Positions 46,296-55,255 of a stretch of DNA of 64,000 nucleotides are shown here, piece by piece. The notes below the pieces were generated by a model. It saw only the letters and a program-made list of their open reading frames with translations, ran no database searches and was not told the DNA's origin. The translations under genes were made by a program, and so were the position numbers. Source of the stretch: Streptomyces angustmyceticus (GTDB lineage Bacteria; Actinomycetota; Actinomycetes; Streptomycetales; Streptomycetaceae); the NCBI RefSeq assembly GCF_019933235.1, contig NZ_CP082945.1, positions 4,377,501 to 4,441,500 of the forward strand. Reading direction: 5' to 3'. Every line of letters starts with the position of its first letter. Positions within the stretch are counted from its first letter, which is position 1.

Positions 46296-47380
46296 ACATC
46301 GCTGCCGCAGCCAACGAGACACTGGCGCACAACAGCAACCTGCTGGTCTATTCCGCGATGGCGGTCTATACGCTCGCCTTCCTCGCGCACATGGCCGAGT
46401 GGGTGTTCGGCAGCCGCAGCAAGGTCGGCCGCACCGCCGCCGCCCTGACCGCACGGTCCACGGCGCCCGCGACGGTCCCCGTGCAGACCTCCTCCGCCGC
46501 CGGCGGCACCGCCGTCCTGGAGCGGCCCGCGGTCGTCACCAAGTCCGTCCCCGGCAGCCGCGACGTCCCCGACGGCCCCGGCGCCGCCGGCGACACCGAG
46601 AAGGGCGACCTCTACGGGCGGATCGCCATCTCGCTGACCGTCCTGGCCTGGGCGCTGCACGTCGGCGGCGTCCTCACCCGCGCCCTGTCCGTACAGCGTG
46701 CCCCCTGGGGCAACATGTACGAGTTCTCCACGACCTTCGCCGCCGTCGCCGTGGGCCTCTACCTGCTGCTGCTCGCGCTCAAGAAGAAGGTCCGCTGGAT
46801 CGGGCTCCCCCTGGTCACCACCGTGCTGCTCGACCTCGGGCTGGCCGTCTCGGTGCTCTACACCGCCAGCGACCAGCTGGTGCCCGCGCTGCACTCGTAC
46901 TGGCTGTGGATCCACGTCAGCTGCGCGATCATCTCCGGCGCGGCGCTCTACCTCGGCGCCGTCTCCACCCTGCTCTTCCTCTTCCGCGACTCCTACGAGA
47001 GCAAGCTCGCCGACCCCGCGGGCAAGCAGCCCGGCGCCTTCGCCTCGTCCGTGCTGGAGCGGCTGCCCTCCGCCGCCTCGCTCGACAAGTTCGCCTACCG
47101 CGTCAACGCCACCGTCTTCCCGCTGTGGACGTTCACCATCATCGCGGGCGCCATCTGGGCCGAGGCCGCATGGGGCCGCTACTGGGGCTGGGACCCCAAG
47201 GAGGTCTGGGCCTTCATCACCTGGGTCGCCTACGCCTGCTACCTGCACGCCCGCGCCACCGCGGGCTGGAAGGGCCGCAAGGCCGCCTACCTGGGCCTGA
47301 TCGGCTTCGCCTGCTACCTGTTCAACTACTACGGCGTGAACATCTTCGTGACGGGCCTGCACTCCTACGCCGGAGTCTGA
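46292..47380 (+). CDS. ccsB: CcsB/ResC, cytochrome c biogenesis haem handling protein
   Basis: A 362-aa multi-spanning protein. The haem-binding tryptophan-rich motif WGRYWGWDPKEVWAF and neighbouring conserved histidines (HVGGVLTRA; YWLWIHVSCAI) identify the CcsA/ResC family. An Ala/Pro/Thr-rich loop (about 50-100) separates the first segment from the core. The GTG overlaps the resB stop. Together with ResA, CcdA and ResB it makes a complete System II for c-type cytochromes. Confidence 0.95.
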   Translation: MNIAAAANETLAHNSNLLVYSAMAVYTLAFLAHMAEWVFGSRSKVGRTAAALTARSTAPATVPVQTSSAAGGTAVLERPAVVTKSVPGSRDVPDGPGAAGDTEKGDLYGRIAISLTVLAWALHVGGVLTRALSVQRAPWGNMYEFSTTFAAVAVGLYLLLLALKKKVRWIGLPLVTTVLLDLGLAVSVLYTASDQLVPALHSYWLWIHVSCAIISGAALYLGAVSTLLFLFRDSYESKLADPAGKQPGAFASSVLERLPSAASLDKFAYRVNATVFPLWTFTIIAGAIWAEAAWGRYWGWDPKEVWAFITWVAYACYLHARATAGWKGRKAAYLGLIGFACYLFNYYGVNIFVTGLHSYAGV

Positions 47381-47473
47381 CCCGCACGCCCCCGGTGCCG
47401 TACGAGCCGCCCGCACACGAGGCCGGCCCGTACGGCACCGTCGTTTCCCCGGGAGAGAGGGACCTGGGGCCGG

Positions 47474-48901
47474 CTACCGCCGCCTGCGCCGCCCGCGCTC
47501 CTGGCGCGGCTCCCGCTGCCCGGCCCCCGGCAGCGTCGGCTTCGGCAGATGCGCCACGTCCCACTGCGCCTGTGCCAGCCGCTCGGCGGTGTCGTGCGGC
47601 AGCCGCGGCGGCCGGTGCGCCCGGTGCCGGAAGCCGAACGCCGACGTCAGATCGCCGAACGCCGAGCGCCGCCAGTCGCTGATGTTGGGCTCCGCCACCC
47701 CCGTCCAGCGCTCCAGGAACTGCAGCACCGAGGTGTGGTCGAACGGGTCGCCCGCCGCCCAGCCGCCCACCGTCCACGGCGAGATGATCAGGCACGGCAC
47801 CCGGAAGCCGCCGCCGATCGGCAGGCCCCGCACGAACTCGTCCTTCGTCCCCGCGGGCGGCACCGGCGGCGGCACATGATCGAAGAGCCCGTCGTTCTCG
47901 TCGTAGTTCAGGATGAAGACGGTCTTGGCCCACACCTTCGGGTTGGACGCGATCGCCTCGATCTTCTGCGCCACATAGTCGGCGCCCGCGGCCGGCAGGT
48001 AGTCCGGGTGCTCGGACTGGTGACTGGTGGGGATCAGCCACGACACCGCCGGCAGCCGGTCGGCCCGCGCGTCGTCCTCGAACGTCCCGGCCGGCTGCGC
48101 CCGCATCCCGCGCTCGTACAGCGGCTCCCCGGGCTGTGAGTCCCGGAACGTCTGGAACTGCTCCAGGAGGTTGCAGCCGTAGTCGTCCTCCTCCTGGTAG
48201 ACCTTCCAGCTGATGCCCGCCGCCTGCAGCCGCTCGGCATACGTCGTCCAGCGGTACGGCTTGGGCGCGGTGTTGTTCAGCACCGGACCGCCCAGGGTGC
48301 CGCCCGGGTCGAGGGTTCCGGTCATCCAGTACAGCCGGTTGGGCCAGGTCGGCCCGAACACCGAGCAGAAGTAGTTGTCGCACAGCGTGAACGCCTCGGC
48401 CAGCGCGAACTGGAACGGGATGTCCGCCCGCGTGTGATAACCCATCACATAAGGCCCGTTGACCCCGTCCGCTTTCCGGTGTGCCGGCAGCCAGCGGTCC
48501 ATCTTCCCGCCGTTCCACGCCTCGTGCTGCACCGACCAGGCATGACTGGTGGAGGGGATGGCCTGGGCACTGCTGGTGTGCGTGTTCAGGCGGAACGGCA
48601 GCAGATAGCCGTCCGGGTTCTCCGCGTCCGGCTGATGGAACACCGACCGGCCGTCCGGCAGCGTCAGCGCGTCCGGGTCGGCGAAGCCGCGGACCCCGCG
48701 CAGGGTGCCGAAGTAGTGGTCGAACGACCGGTTCTCCTGCATCAGCATCACGACGTGCTCGACGTCGTGCAGCGAGCCGTGACGCGCCGGTCCGGCGGCG
48801 ACGGCCTTCTGCACGCTGGGCGGCAGCAGCGACAGCGCGGCGGCGCCGCCGACCGCGCCGGCCGCCGAGCCGAGGAGTCTGCGTCGGGTCATGTCGGGCA
48901 T
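47474..48901 (-). CDS. phospholipase C/phosphoesterase family protein, Tat-exported
   Basis: A 475-aa secreted enzyme. MPDMTRRRLLGSAAGAVGG is a Tat signal. The family signature HVVMLMQENRSFDHYFGTLRG follows at about 50-70, with SHQSEHPDY and ILNYDENDGLFDHVPPP also conserved in non-haemolytic phospholipase C/acid phosphatases. It lacks the two C-terminal DUF756 domains of the long (~680 aa) phospholipases C. The ATG at 48901 is preferred because GGGAGA precedes it at usable distance; it is too close to the GTG three codons upstream. Probably hydrolyses phospholipids or phosphate esters outside the cell. Confidence 0.9.
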   Translation of the reverse strand: MPDMTRRRLLGSAAGAVGGAAALSLLPPSVQKAVAAGPARHGSLHDVEHVVMLMQENRSFDHYFGTLRGVRGFADPDALTLPDGRSVFHQPDAENPDGYLLPFRLNTHTSSAQAIPSTSHAWSVQHEAWNGGKMDRWLPAHRKADGVNGPYVMGYHTRADIPFQFALAEAFTLCDNYFCSVFGPTWPNRLYWMTGTLDPGGTLGGPVLNNTAPKPYRWTTYAERLQAAGISWKVYQEEDDYGCNLLEQFQTFRDSQPGEPLYERGMRAQPAGTFEDDARADRLPAVSWLIPTSHQSEHPDYLPAAGADYVAQKIEAIASNPKVWAKTVFILNYDENDGLFDHVPPPVPPAGTKDEFVRGLPIGGGFRVPCLIISPWTVGGWAAGDPFDHTSVLQFLERWTGVAEPNISDWRRSAFGDLTSAFGFRHRAHRPPRLPHDTAERLAQAQWDVAHLPKPTLPGAGQREPRQERGRRRRR

Positions 48902-49094
48902 ATGTGCCACTCTCCCTGAGTCGCGTGAGCCCTCAGTGGGCCGACATGACTGTGGCGGCGGCCGAGTTTCCCGGGCAGGGGGAGGTTGCTGAACGATGCA
49001 TCAATTGGCTGTGAACGACCGTCAGATGGCCGGTCACCCCTACGTCCCGTACGTCACACGAAGCAGACCCCGGCGGACCGCGCGGGGCCGGGAT

Positions 49095-49748
49095 CTACGC
49101 GTTTGAACAGGCCCCCCGGGACACGCGGCCGAGCCCCGGAGTTCCCCCGGGTGCCGGGTACGGACGCTCCCGCGGCAGCAGCGCGGCGGCCCCCGCGAGG
49201 TCCCCGGAACGCACCCGCGCACGGACCTCGTGGGCCAGCGGCGTGACATCCGTGACCGACACCGTCCACTCGTCCGCGTACCGCCGCGACGCCTCCCCCG
49301 CCAGCCCCAGCTGCAACGACCGGTACGGCAGCGCCCGCAACAACAGATCCCGCTCCGGATCCCACTGCACCCGCGCCGGCGCCCCCTTCAACTCCCGCCG
49401 CCAGACCTCCCGGTCGCCATGCTCGTCCGGGTCATAGTGCGACAGACAGGCCCGCCCCAACGCCCAGTCGAACCCTTCCCGCTCGACCTCGATGGCCAAC
49501 ACGGTCTCCTGATCCTTCTTCTCCCCCCACCCGCAGCGATACATCATCCACAGAAACGACGGCTTCACCCACGTCAAGCGGTGTTCGTAGTCCTTTCTGG
49601 TTCCGGTGCGCACTGCGAGTGACCTTGGCTCGTCCTGCGTGTCCACAGTGAAATGTCGCTGCTCGTTGCGACGGCGATGGTCTGCCCGGAGGGGGAGAAG
49701 CCGGCTGCCCGGAATTCGGAGTAGTTCGAGTGGAAGATGTGCCACCAC
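49095..49748 (-). pseudogene. DUF4291 protein missing its N-terminal part
   Basis: From about 49600 down to 49095 the minus strand encodes the body of a DUF4291 protein (RLTWVKPSFLWMMYRCGWG; REGFDWALGRACLSHYD; ARVQWDPERDLLLRALPYRS; LLPRERPYP). The first ~45 residues of the family (with the motif around TVYQAYS) are absent; the frame upstream is instead antisense-like sequence belonging to the WD40-like gene. The gene thus lost its 5' end when it was joined to the WD40 gene, and is probably non-functional unless read from an internal start. Family function is unknown. Confidence 0.75.
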
Positions 49749-50236
49749 CGCTCGCCGTGGGGACCGGAGTGAGGCAGCCCGCCGTCACGGGAGAGCAGGA
49801 CGCGGTCATTCGGCCACGCCGGGGTGACGACCTCCAGATACCAACCGTCTGCGGTGGTGGTGTGGAGTCCTCCGCCGAAGAGCCCCGCTACGTGTACCCG
49901 GCTTCCGGTGATCGGTCCCAGGCCGGGGCAGGACAGGTCCGGCGTGCTGTCGGGAGTCTCGTCCTCGGGGTCGGGTTCGCGGTCCCTGGCGATCTTCTCC
50001 CCGGTGACGGCGTCGAAGAGGCCGTGACCGTCGTTTGAGACGACCATCACCAGATCGCGGCGGTCCTCGGGATGCGACGCGAAGCCGATTCCGAGGAGCC
50101 CGCCGACAGGGACAAGGGCAACGGATCGCCAGGGTCCGGGTGCCGGCACCACGGGGGCTGCAAGGAGCCGTTCCCGCATCGCCTGTTGGTAGGCGGAGAG
50201 CTTTGGCTCAAGATCTGGCATCTCGACCGGGGTCAT
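49574..50236 (-). CDS. WD40-repeat-like hypothetical protein
   Basis: About 220 aa; it has VALVPVGGLLGIGFASHPED, LVMVVSNDGHGLFDAVTGE and a last repeat AAGFSPSGQTIAVATSSDIS with LW, all like WD40 blades. It may be a C-terminally shortened beta-propeller. ATG 50236 is preceded by a closely spaced GGAGAAG, so a slightly upstream GTG is possible. The last ~25 codons overlap the DUF4291 remnant in another frame. Confidence 0.6.
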   Translation of the reverse strand: MTPVEMPDLEPKLSAYQQAMRERLLAAPVVPAPGPWRSVALVPVGGLLGIGFASHPEDRRDLVMVVSNDGHGLFDAVTGEKIARDREPDPEDETPDSTPDLSCPGLGPITGSRVHVAGLFGGGLHTTTADGWYLEVVTPAWPNDRVLLSRDGGLPHSGPHGERWWHIFHSNYSEFRAAGFSPSGQTIAVATSSDISLWTRRTSQGHSQCAPEPERTTNTA

Positions 50237-50432
50237 CTTCTCCGTTGACTTCGTCACGGCCTCATGATCCACGCTTCGGCGCGCTTGCCCAGAGGGGTGC
50301 CCCAAGAGCGGTCGCTCGACATGCCCCGCCCCCGTCTGCCGTCACTGCCCGCGGGTACGGTCGCCTTGATGTCTGTTGCCGGCCGCTGCCTGCCTCGGCG
50401 GTCTGCGCTAACGGGTTGGCGGTGTTGAGGGA

Positions 50433-51365
50433 GTGGATACGGACATGCCGTCTGATGCTGAGCGGAGCACAGGAGAGGGGTTCACGTCGGGCGCCGCTGC
50501 ACAGGTGTTGGCCGCGGCGTGTCGACGGGCGGGGCTCGACGGCGACGGAGCGCGCCTGATCCGCTTGGGAGAGAACGCGCTGTTCCGGCTGGCTGCCCAC
50601 CCGGTGGTGGTGCGGATCGCCCGGTCGGCCGAATATCTGGACTCGGCCCGGGGTGAGGTTCAGGTGTCGCGCTGGCTGTCGCGCGAGGGTTTCCCCGTGA
50701 CACGCGTGGTTGAGGACCTGGAGCAGCCCATGGTCGTCGACGGCCATCCGGTGACGTTCTGGCACCTGATCGAGGAGGGGGACCGCAAGGCAACGTACGG
50801 AGAGCTGGGCGCGGTCCTCCGGGATCTGCACTCGCTCAGCCTGCCGGACACGCTGAACCTGCCTCCGTACCCCGTCCTGGACCGGACCGACCGACGGATC
50901 AATGCGGCAGTCGGCATACCGGAGGACGACCGTGCGTTCCTGCGGAAGCGCGCGCGTGAGTTGCGGGACCGTGTGGCGGACCTTCGGTTCGAGTCCGAGA
51001 AGGGGCCCGTACACGGGGACGCTCATGTGCAGAACCTGATGGTGGACCGGAACGATCAGGTGATCCTGATCGATCTGGAGCGGTTCAGCTTCGACCACCC
51101 CGAGTGGGACCTGATGGTCACCGCCACGGAGCATCACAGCCTGGGATGGCAGACCAAGGAACAGTACGGCGCCTTCGTCGGTGCCTATGGGCGGGATCTC
51201 CGTACGTGGTCGGGCTTCTCCACTCTCCGGGCAGTGCAGGAGTTCAACATGACGACATGGCTCATGCAGAACGTGTCCGAGAGCGACGAGACGGCTGCGG
51301 AGTACGCCCGTCGGATCTCCTCGCTCCGGAACGAGGATGCACCGCGCGACTGGACCCCAGGGTGA
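50433..51365 (+). CDS. aminoglycoside phosphotransferase family kinase
   Basis: A 310-aa kinase-fold protein. ATP site LIRLGENALFRL with HPVVVRIARS; catalytic loop GPVHGDAHVQNLMVD; metal-binding VILIDLERFSFD. This is the APH/choline kinase-like family, whose members phosphorylate aminoglycosides, sugars or choline; no feature shows resistance specifically. GTG at 50433. It converges with the TPR regulator, with only 6 bp between stops. Confidence 0.88.
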   Translation: MDTDMPSDAERSTGEGFTSGAAAQVLAAACRRAGLDGDGARLIRLGENALFRLAAHPVVVRIARSAEYLDSARGEVQVSRWLSREGFPVTRVVEDLEQPMVVDGHPVTFWHLIEEGDRKATYGELGAVLRDLHSLSLPDTLNLPPYPVLDRTDRRINAAVGIPEDDRAFLRKRARELRDRVADLRFESEKGPVHGDAHVQNLMVDRNDQVILIDLERFSFDHPEWDLMVTATEHHSLGWQTKEQYGAFVGAYGRDLRTWSGFSTLRAVQEFNMTTWLMQNVSESDETAAEYARRISSLRNEDAPRDWTPG

Positions 51366-51371
51366 CCTCGG

Positions 51372-52745
51372 CTACTCGTCGTCCAGCCGGTTCATCGCGT
51401 CCCGCACCTGCCCGCTGAACTGCTGGACGGCAGGGTGCGTCCCGTACGCGGACACCTCACGTTGGAAGTCGCCCACATACCGCTGGAACCGAGCCGACTC
51501 CAGGGCATCCCCGGCTTCGACAGCGAGGCCGGCGGTCGTCACGGCGGCGTCAAGGTCGCCGTTCAGCAGTTGGCTCTGCGCGAGCACCATGCGGCAGAAC
51601 CCGAGCGTACGGGCGTATTTGGGGTTGGTGAGTTCGACAGCGCGTTCGGCGAAGCGGACGGCTTCGGCGCCCTGTCCGAGATCACGGAAGCAGTGGCAGA
51701 ACTCCCCGATTAGCTCGGCTTCGTCCATGTACGAGAGCCATTCGGGATCGTCTGCGCTGTCGGCACGCTCGAAGAACCTCTCGGCCTCGCTCATCGCGCG
51801 GGCAGCGCCCTTGTGGTCCTGGGCCGTGGACAGGGCACGTGCCTCATGGGCAGAGAACAAGGCCATCGCGCGGGGCGTGGAGCCGGCCTTCCCCCCTTCC
51901 ACCGACGCGCGGGCTAGCATCAGGGCTCGTGGCGCCTGGCCCAGGTAATTGGCCTGGTGGCTCATATTGGCCAGGATGCGCGCGCCCATCATGCGGTCGC
52001 CCGCCACCTGGGTCAGCCGCAGCGTCGAGAGCATGTAGCGGTCGGCAAGGGCATGGTTTCCGCTGTCGTACGCGGTCCAGGCGAGAAGCTGTGACATCTC
52101 CGTTGCGGCCTGGAACAGCGCCTCGCCCACCTTGGCGCTGTAGCTGCATCCCAGCAAAGGCAGCACGTCTTCCCGGAAGTAGTGCCGGAACGCCTTGTGC
52201 GCGTGTCCGCCGCCGAACTGGAAGTCCAGCTGCATGAAGAACCCGGCTGCGGTCCAGATCGCGGCGACGTCACGCATGCCGACCCGACGAGCGGCGGGAA
52301 CATCGGTCGGCACACCTTCCGGGCGGGCGACAAGCCAGGAGAGGACGGCGGCGTGCACATCGACGTTCGGTAGCTGTGGCTCGTCCGACGGCCCGTCTTC
52401 CGGACGCTGGTGCGTAAGGCCGTCCAGAGCGCTCAGCGTCTCGGCGAGCGAACCGGCGTAGCCCATGCCGACCGCGGGAGTGGGGGCCGGCGCAGCACCG
52501 GGAAATCCTAGATCTTGCGGCGCGACCCTCCGCCGTAACTTGGCGCTCAGCGCCTCGGCGACGAACACGGCTGTCTGCCGCTGGATACCGCTCCCGTCCA
52601 GCCATCGCTGAACGGCCACGTGCGTCGTACCGAGATGTTCGCCGTGCCGCTGCGCGACCTCACGGACCCGTTTGGCCAGTCCCTTGTTCGAGGCTCCGGC
52701 CTCCGCCATGACTGCGGCCAACTTGCGGTTCGGTTCTTTGCTCAC
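51372..52745 (-). CDS. XRE/TPR-type transcriptional regulator (NsdA-like)
   Basis: A 457-aa protein. Residues about 5-70 have an HTH (RKLAAVMAEAGASNKGLAKR; HVAVQRWLDGSGIQ), followed by a long helical TPR-like domain (ALFQAATEMSQLLAWTAYDS; ADRYMLSTLRLTQVAGDRMM; GAEAVRFAERAVELTN). It resembles the large Streptomyces family of NsdA-type regulators. The GTG at 52745 (VSKEPNRK) is chosen because family proteins start near there. Upstream lies the GAACCCC repeat array, probably its operators. Confidence 0.85.
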   Translation of the reverse strand: MSKEPNRKLAAVMAEAGASNKGLAKRVREVAQRHGEHLGTTHVAVQRWLDGSGIQRQTAVFVAEALSAKLRRRVAPQDLGFPGAAPAPTPAVGMGYAGSLAETLSALDGLTHQRPEDGPSDEPQLPNVDVHAAVLSWLVARPEGVPTDVPAARRVGMRDVAAIWTAAGFFMQLDFQFGGGHAHKAFRHYFREDVLPLLGCSYSAKVGEALFQAATEMSQLLAWTAYDSGNHALADRYMLSTLRLTQVAGDRMMGARILANMSHQANYLGQAPRALMLARASVEGGKAGSTPRAMALFSAHEARALSTAQDHKGAARAMSEAERFFERADSADDPEWLSYMDEAELIGEFCHCFRDLGQGAEAVRFAERAVELTNPKYARTLGFCRMVLAQSQLLNGDLDAAVTTAGLAVEAGDALESARFQRYVGDFQREVSAYGTHPAVQQFSGQVRDAMNRLDDE

Positions 52746-52807
52746 GTTCTGAGCACACCCCCTGGGCGTCACGTCAAGTGTTCATCGTGTCACACCAGAT
52801 GCGGCCG

Positions 52808-52872
52808 AGGGGGTTCATCGCGAACCCCCTTGAGCGATACCGCGAACCCCTCGTGTGCACGTGAACCCCCTT
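52808..52872. repeat. four-copy GAACCCC operator-like array
   Basis: AGGGGGTTC (52808-52816) faces GAACCCCCT (52822-52830) as a perfect dyad; further copies in direct orientation occur at 52844-52851 (GAACCCCT) and 52863-52871 (GAACCCCCT). Spacing of the three direct copies is 22 and 19 bp, about two turns. The array sits between the TPR regulator and the divergent small-gene operon. Confidence 0.75.
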
Positions 52873-52979
52873 ATGAACACTGCCTCTTGGCCAAAGACGG
52901 TCGTTGACTGTCGAGACAGGACCCCGGCGGTGCGTGACGGCACCCCGGGGCATGGCCAACCTGATGGAAGCAGGTCGAC

Positions 52980-53276
52980 ATGCGGAACCATATCGGCAGG
53001 TTTTTCGAGTTGCTGCTGAAAGTCCTACTGCCCGCTCCCGGGCACCATCGCGCGACGGGGACGAGCCCAGTGGTGGGCTGCGTGGACACGCCGACGATGA
53101 GCCTCAGCGTGCCGCGGGCCGCTGACCCGTACGTCTGGGGCCCGATCCGTGGTGAGGACGTTCAGCTCGTCCGCCCCTACCTCGTTGCCCACGAGCAGCA
53201 GATGCAGCGCCAGGCGGACGCTGGCCGCTGTGCCGGCTCGCTGTGCGACTCGCCATGGATGGCGGTGGCATCGTGA
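52980..53276 (+). CDS. small hypothetical protein, first gene of a three-gene operon
   Basis: A 98-aa protein. MRNHIGRFFELLLKVLLPAP is an amphipathic/hydrophobic N-terminus, and VRPYLVAHEQQMQRQADAG is a conserved-looking stretch seen in small Streptomyces proteins found beside XRE/TPR regulators. GGAAGCAGG precedes the ATG. The stop overlaps the GTG of the next gene. Function unknown. Confidence 0.65.
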   Translation: MRNHIGRFFELLLKVLLPAPGHHRATGTSPVVGCVDTPTMSLSVPRAADPYVWGPIRGEDVQLVRPYLVAHEQQMQRQADAGRCAGSLCDSPWMAVAS

Positions 53277-53611
53277 GCGCCAACCTGCGTCTCCTTCCCT
53301 GGCCCGGTCCGGCCGGCCAGCGCTCGTACCTGTCGACCGACGACGGAGACAGCTCTCTCTCGCGGCTCGCCGACGAAATAGAAGAGGTCCAGCTCGAAAC
53401 GGGAGCCGAGCTGCTCGACCACGCGGCAATGATGCTCGAAAACCAGAAGGTCAACGCCGTGGAACTCCGCTTCCTGAGTGCCCGGTTGTGCGAGGCACTT
53501 CGGGACGCGCTGAGGGTCGCTGAGAGCAGAGGCGGACGGCTGCCCGAACCCGAGGGCGACGATGCCGAGCGGGACAAGCTACCGACATCTGCCAGCGGGA
53601 CAAGCGGATGA
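53273..53611 (+). CDS. small acidic hypothetical protein
   Basis: A 112-aa protein starting VSANLRLLPWPGPAGQ. It has an acidic helix (SRLADEIEEVQLETGAELLD) and a second helix rich in Ala/Leu/Arg, ending in a charged tail. GTGA overlap with the gene before and ATGA overlap with the gene after show tight coupling. Not recognised. Confidence 0.6.
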   Translation: MSANLRLLPWPGPAGQRSYLSTDDGDSSLSRLADEIEEVQLETGAELLDHAAMMLENQKVNAVELRFLSARLCEALRDALRVAESRGGRLPEPEGDDAERDKLPTSASGTSG

Positions 53612-53880
53612 GTCGGACTGCGCGCGAGACACCAGGATGGGAGATCGCACCGGTAGCGAGCAAGTCCGTGAACCGTGGGCCAGACGGAGACATGGCGCTG
53701 ACGCTCCAGATCACCCGCCATGGGGACCTGGTCGCAACTGCTCCGCTGCGGCTGACCGTAGCTGAGGCGGAGCGGGTCCACGCTGCGCTCTGCCATGCGC
53801 TCGACCAAGAGCCCGTGCCCGACGATGCGCCGGAGTGCCGCAAAGCGATCCAGTACCCCGGCGGCCGACAACGCTTCTGA
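53608..53880 (+). CDS. small hypothetical protein
   Basis: A 90-aa protein with a beta-hairpin-like centre (ALTLQITRHGDLVATAPLRL) then a helix (AEAERVHAALCHAL). Third of three overlapping genes; a hairpin terminator follows 58 bp downstream. Not recognised. Confidence 0.6.
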   Translation: MSRTARETPGWEIAPVASKSVNRGPDGDMALTLQITRHGDLVATAPLRLTVAEAERVHAALCHALDQEPVPDDAPECRKAIQYPGGRQRF

Positions 53881-53937
53881 CGCCTTCCGGCCTGTGACCG
53901 GCAAGAGGCACTACGCGCAACAACCGCAGACATGACG

Positions 53938-53979
53938 CCGGACCACCCCTCAAACCCTGGCAGGCGCGGGGTGGTCCGG
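53938..53979 (+). terminator. terminator of the small-gene operon
   Basis: A 12-bp perfect stem CCGGACCACCCC / GGGGTGGTCCGG with an 18-nt loop, 58 bp after the last small gene. No T-run. Confidence 0.75.
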
Positions 53980-54106
53980 CAGGGGATCGCTCCCAAAAGA
54001 TCACGAACTCCGGTGCCGATGGTACCGGGGCCCTCGTCGTGTCCTCCTGCGGCGTGGCCCGGCAGGGACAGTGTTCAGCCAGCTTGCGGGGAAAGGGACT
54101 TGAGGA

Positions 54107-54397
54107 ATGGACGGCATCGGGAACGACGGATTCGACGGTGAGGACCTGGACCCTGACGCGGTCCTTTGGGTACGCGGGGTGGACTACCTGGCCGGCTGGC
54201 GAGATGCGACACAGGCGGTGGCACAGCTAGGTGACGCGCTGACCACGGCGGGTGTGGACACGACGGAATCGAAGCTGCGCGCTATCGCGGCCTCGGACGG
54301 ATCGGGGGGCGTGCGCCTGGAGCTATCGGCAGCGGTAGCGCGCGACGTTGCTATGCGGGTCCGTGCGATGACCGACCAATGGCGAGAGGTGGGGTGA
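54107..54397 (+). CDS. small acidic hypothetical protein
   Basis: A 96-aa soluble protein (DGFDGEDLDPDAVLWVRGVD; VRLELSAAVARDVAMRVRAM). Codon bias is Streptomyces-like and a GGGAAAGG sequence lies upstream. It stands alone. Function unknown. Confidence 0.6.
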   Translation: MDGIGNDGFDGEDLDPDAVLWVRGVDYLAGWRDATQAVAQLGDALTTAGVDTTESKLRAIAASDGSGGVRLELSAAVARDVAMRVRAMTDQWREVG

Positions 54398-54515
54398 GGG
54401 CCACCTGCTGTTACGTGCTCCAGTTGGCGTGCTTCTGTGTGGCTGTTGGGCACTGAAGTGTGGGGGATCGGCCGCTCCAGTGGGCCCGAGTGAGGTCTGC
54501 CAGGATGCTCCGGCA

Positions 54516-54731
54516 ATGACTGATATCTCCCGCTTTCGTGCGCTGCGTGTCGTTGCTAGCGCCCTGTTGCTGACCGGGTGCGGCAAGGAGCCAACACCTA
54601 CGTCCAAGCTGGCCCAGTCACCCACTCCTTCGGACGCACACCCTGGGGCCCGGCGGTACAGGGCATGCATCCGGTCGAAGGAAAGTGACTGCACCTTAAT
54701 CATGCGGAAATTCAACAAGATGGTGTGCTGA
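54516..54731 (+). CDS. small putative lipoprotein
   Basis: A 71-aa protein. MTDISRFRALRVVASALLLTGC gives a basic n-region, hydrophobic core and lipobox LLTGC (Cys22). The mature part is only ~50 residues, with two Cys (CIRSKESDC) and a basic end. GGATG and a weak SD precede it. Function unknown. Confidence 0.55.
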   Translation: MTDISRFRALRVVASALLLTGCGKEPTPTSKLAQSPTPSDAHPGARRYRACIRSKESDCTLIMRKFNKMVC

Positions 54732-54775
54732 AATTTGTGATGGACGTTCACTGTGTGCGACGGCATGCTCCCTGC

Positions 54776-54988
54776 ATGGCGTTACAGCAAAGCACGTCCT
54801 GCGTCAGGTGCACCGACTGTGGCTGGCCTCTGGCCGAGCCCGCCTACGTGGTGTCACGGCACCCGACCACCCAAGGCGTCATCGTCTACACACGCTGCGC
54901 TTGTGGCCGGCTGCGGGTGTGGCTAGACAGAGACAGCGAGGTGGCTCCGCGCCTGCTCATCGCGAACGACGAGGGGAATGGGGCGTGA
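54776..54988 (+). CDS. small zinc-ribbon-like protein
   Basis: A 70-aa protein with SCVRCTDCG (Cys9, 12, 15) and RCACG (Cys41, 43), spaced as a zinc ribbon, followed by a charged tail. No partner gene can be named. Confidence 0.55.
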   Translation: MALQQSTSCVRCTDCGWPLAEPAYVVSRHPTTQGVIVYTRCACGRLRVWLDRDSEVAPRLLIANDEGNGA

Positions 54989-55255
54989 GGAAGAGCTGTG
55001 CTTCCCGCCCAAATTCACGCTCAGACTCTGGCCGCGGGGAGGTCTTGCACACCGTTCGCAGCTTGGGTGTGGTGCGGAGGGTAAGTGTGACAGCCGTGTG
55101 ACGGCATTGCTGGCCGCCCCGGGGCGTCAGTGGCTTCGCGTGCCACTCGACTCCCTGTGGGCCCAATAAGCGCAGTAAGCACCCGTGTTGAACGCGGCTG
55201 GGATAGACGAAGACGCTAGCGATGTCCCAGGACCAGCGATCGCAGTGCGATAAGA
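54989..55255. other. accessory intergenic segment before the IS remnant
   Basis: About 270 bp with open frames in several frames but no SD or coding bias. It may include the end of the transposon or flanking island DNA. Nothing else is seen. Confidence 0.4.

Noticed and set aside
43701..46454. A 917-codon minus-strand open frame opposite ccdA, resB and ccsB
   Set aside because: High GC gives long antisense frames; its translation is Gly/Arg/Glu-rich low complexity with no motif, while the plus strand encodes clear protein families.
48911..49094. A tRNA or attachment site at the left edge of the island
   Set aside because: No cloverleaf or tRNA-like arms could be formed from this stretch.
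50433..51365. Aminoglycoside resistance determinant
   Set aside because: The kinase fold is certain but the same family phosphorylates many substrates; no resistance context is present.
52746..52900. CRISPR array at the GAACCCC repeats
   Set aside because: Repeats are only 8-9 bp, include an inverted copy, and spacers are 11-14 bp; no cas gene is near.
52808..54400. A toxin-antitoxin system formed by the small overlapping genes
   Set aside because: None of the small proteins shows a recognisable toxin or antitoxin motif; the idea rests on size alone.
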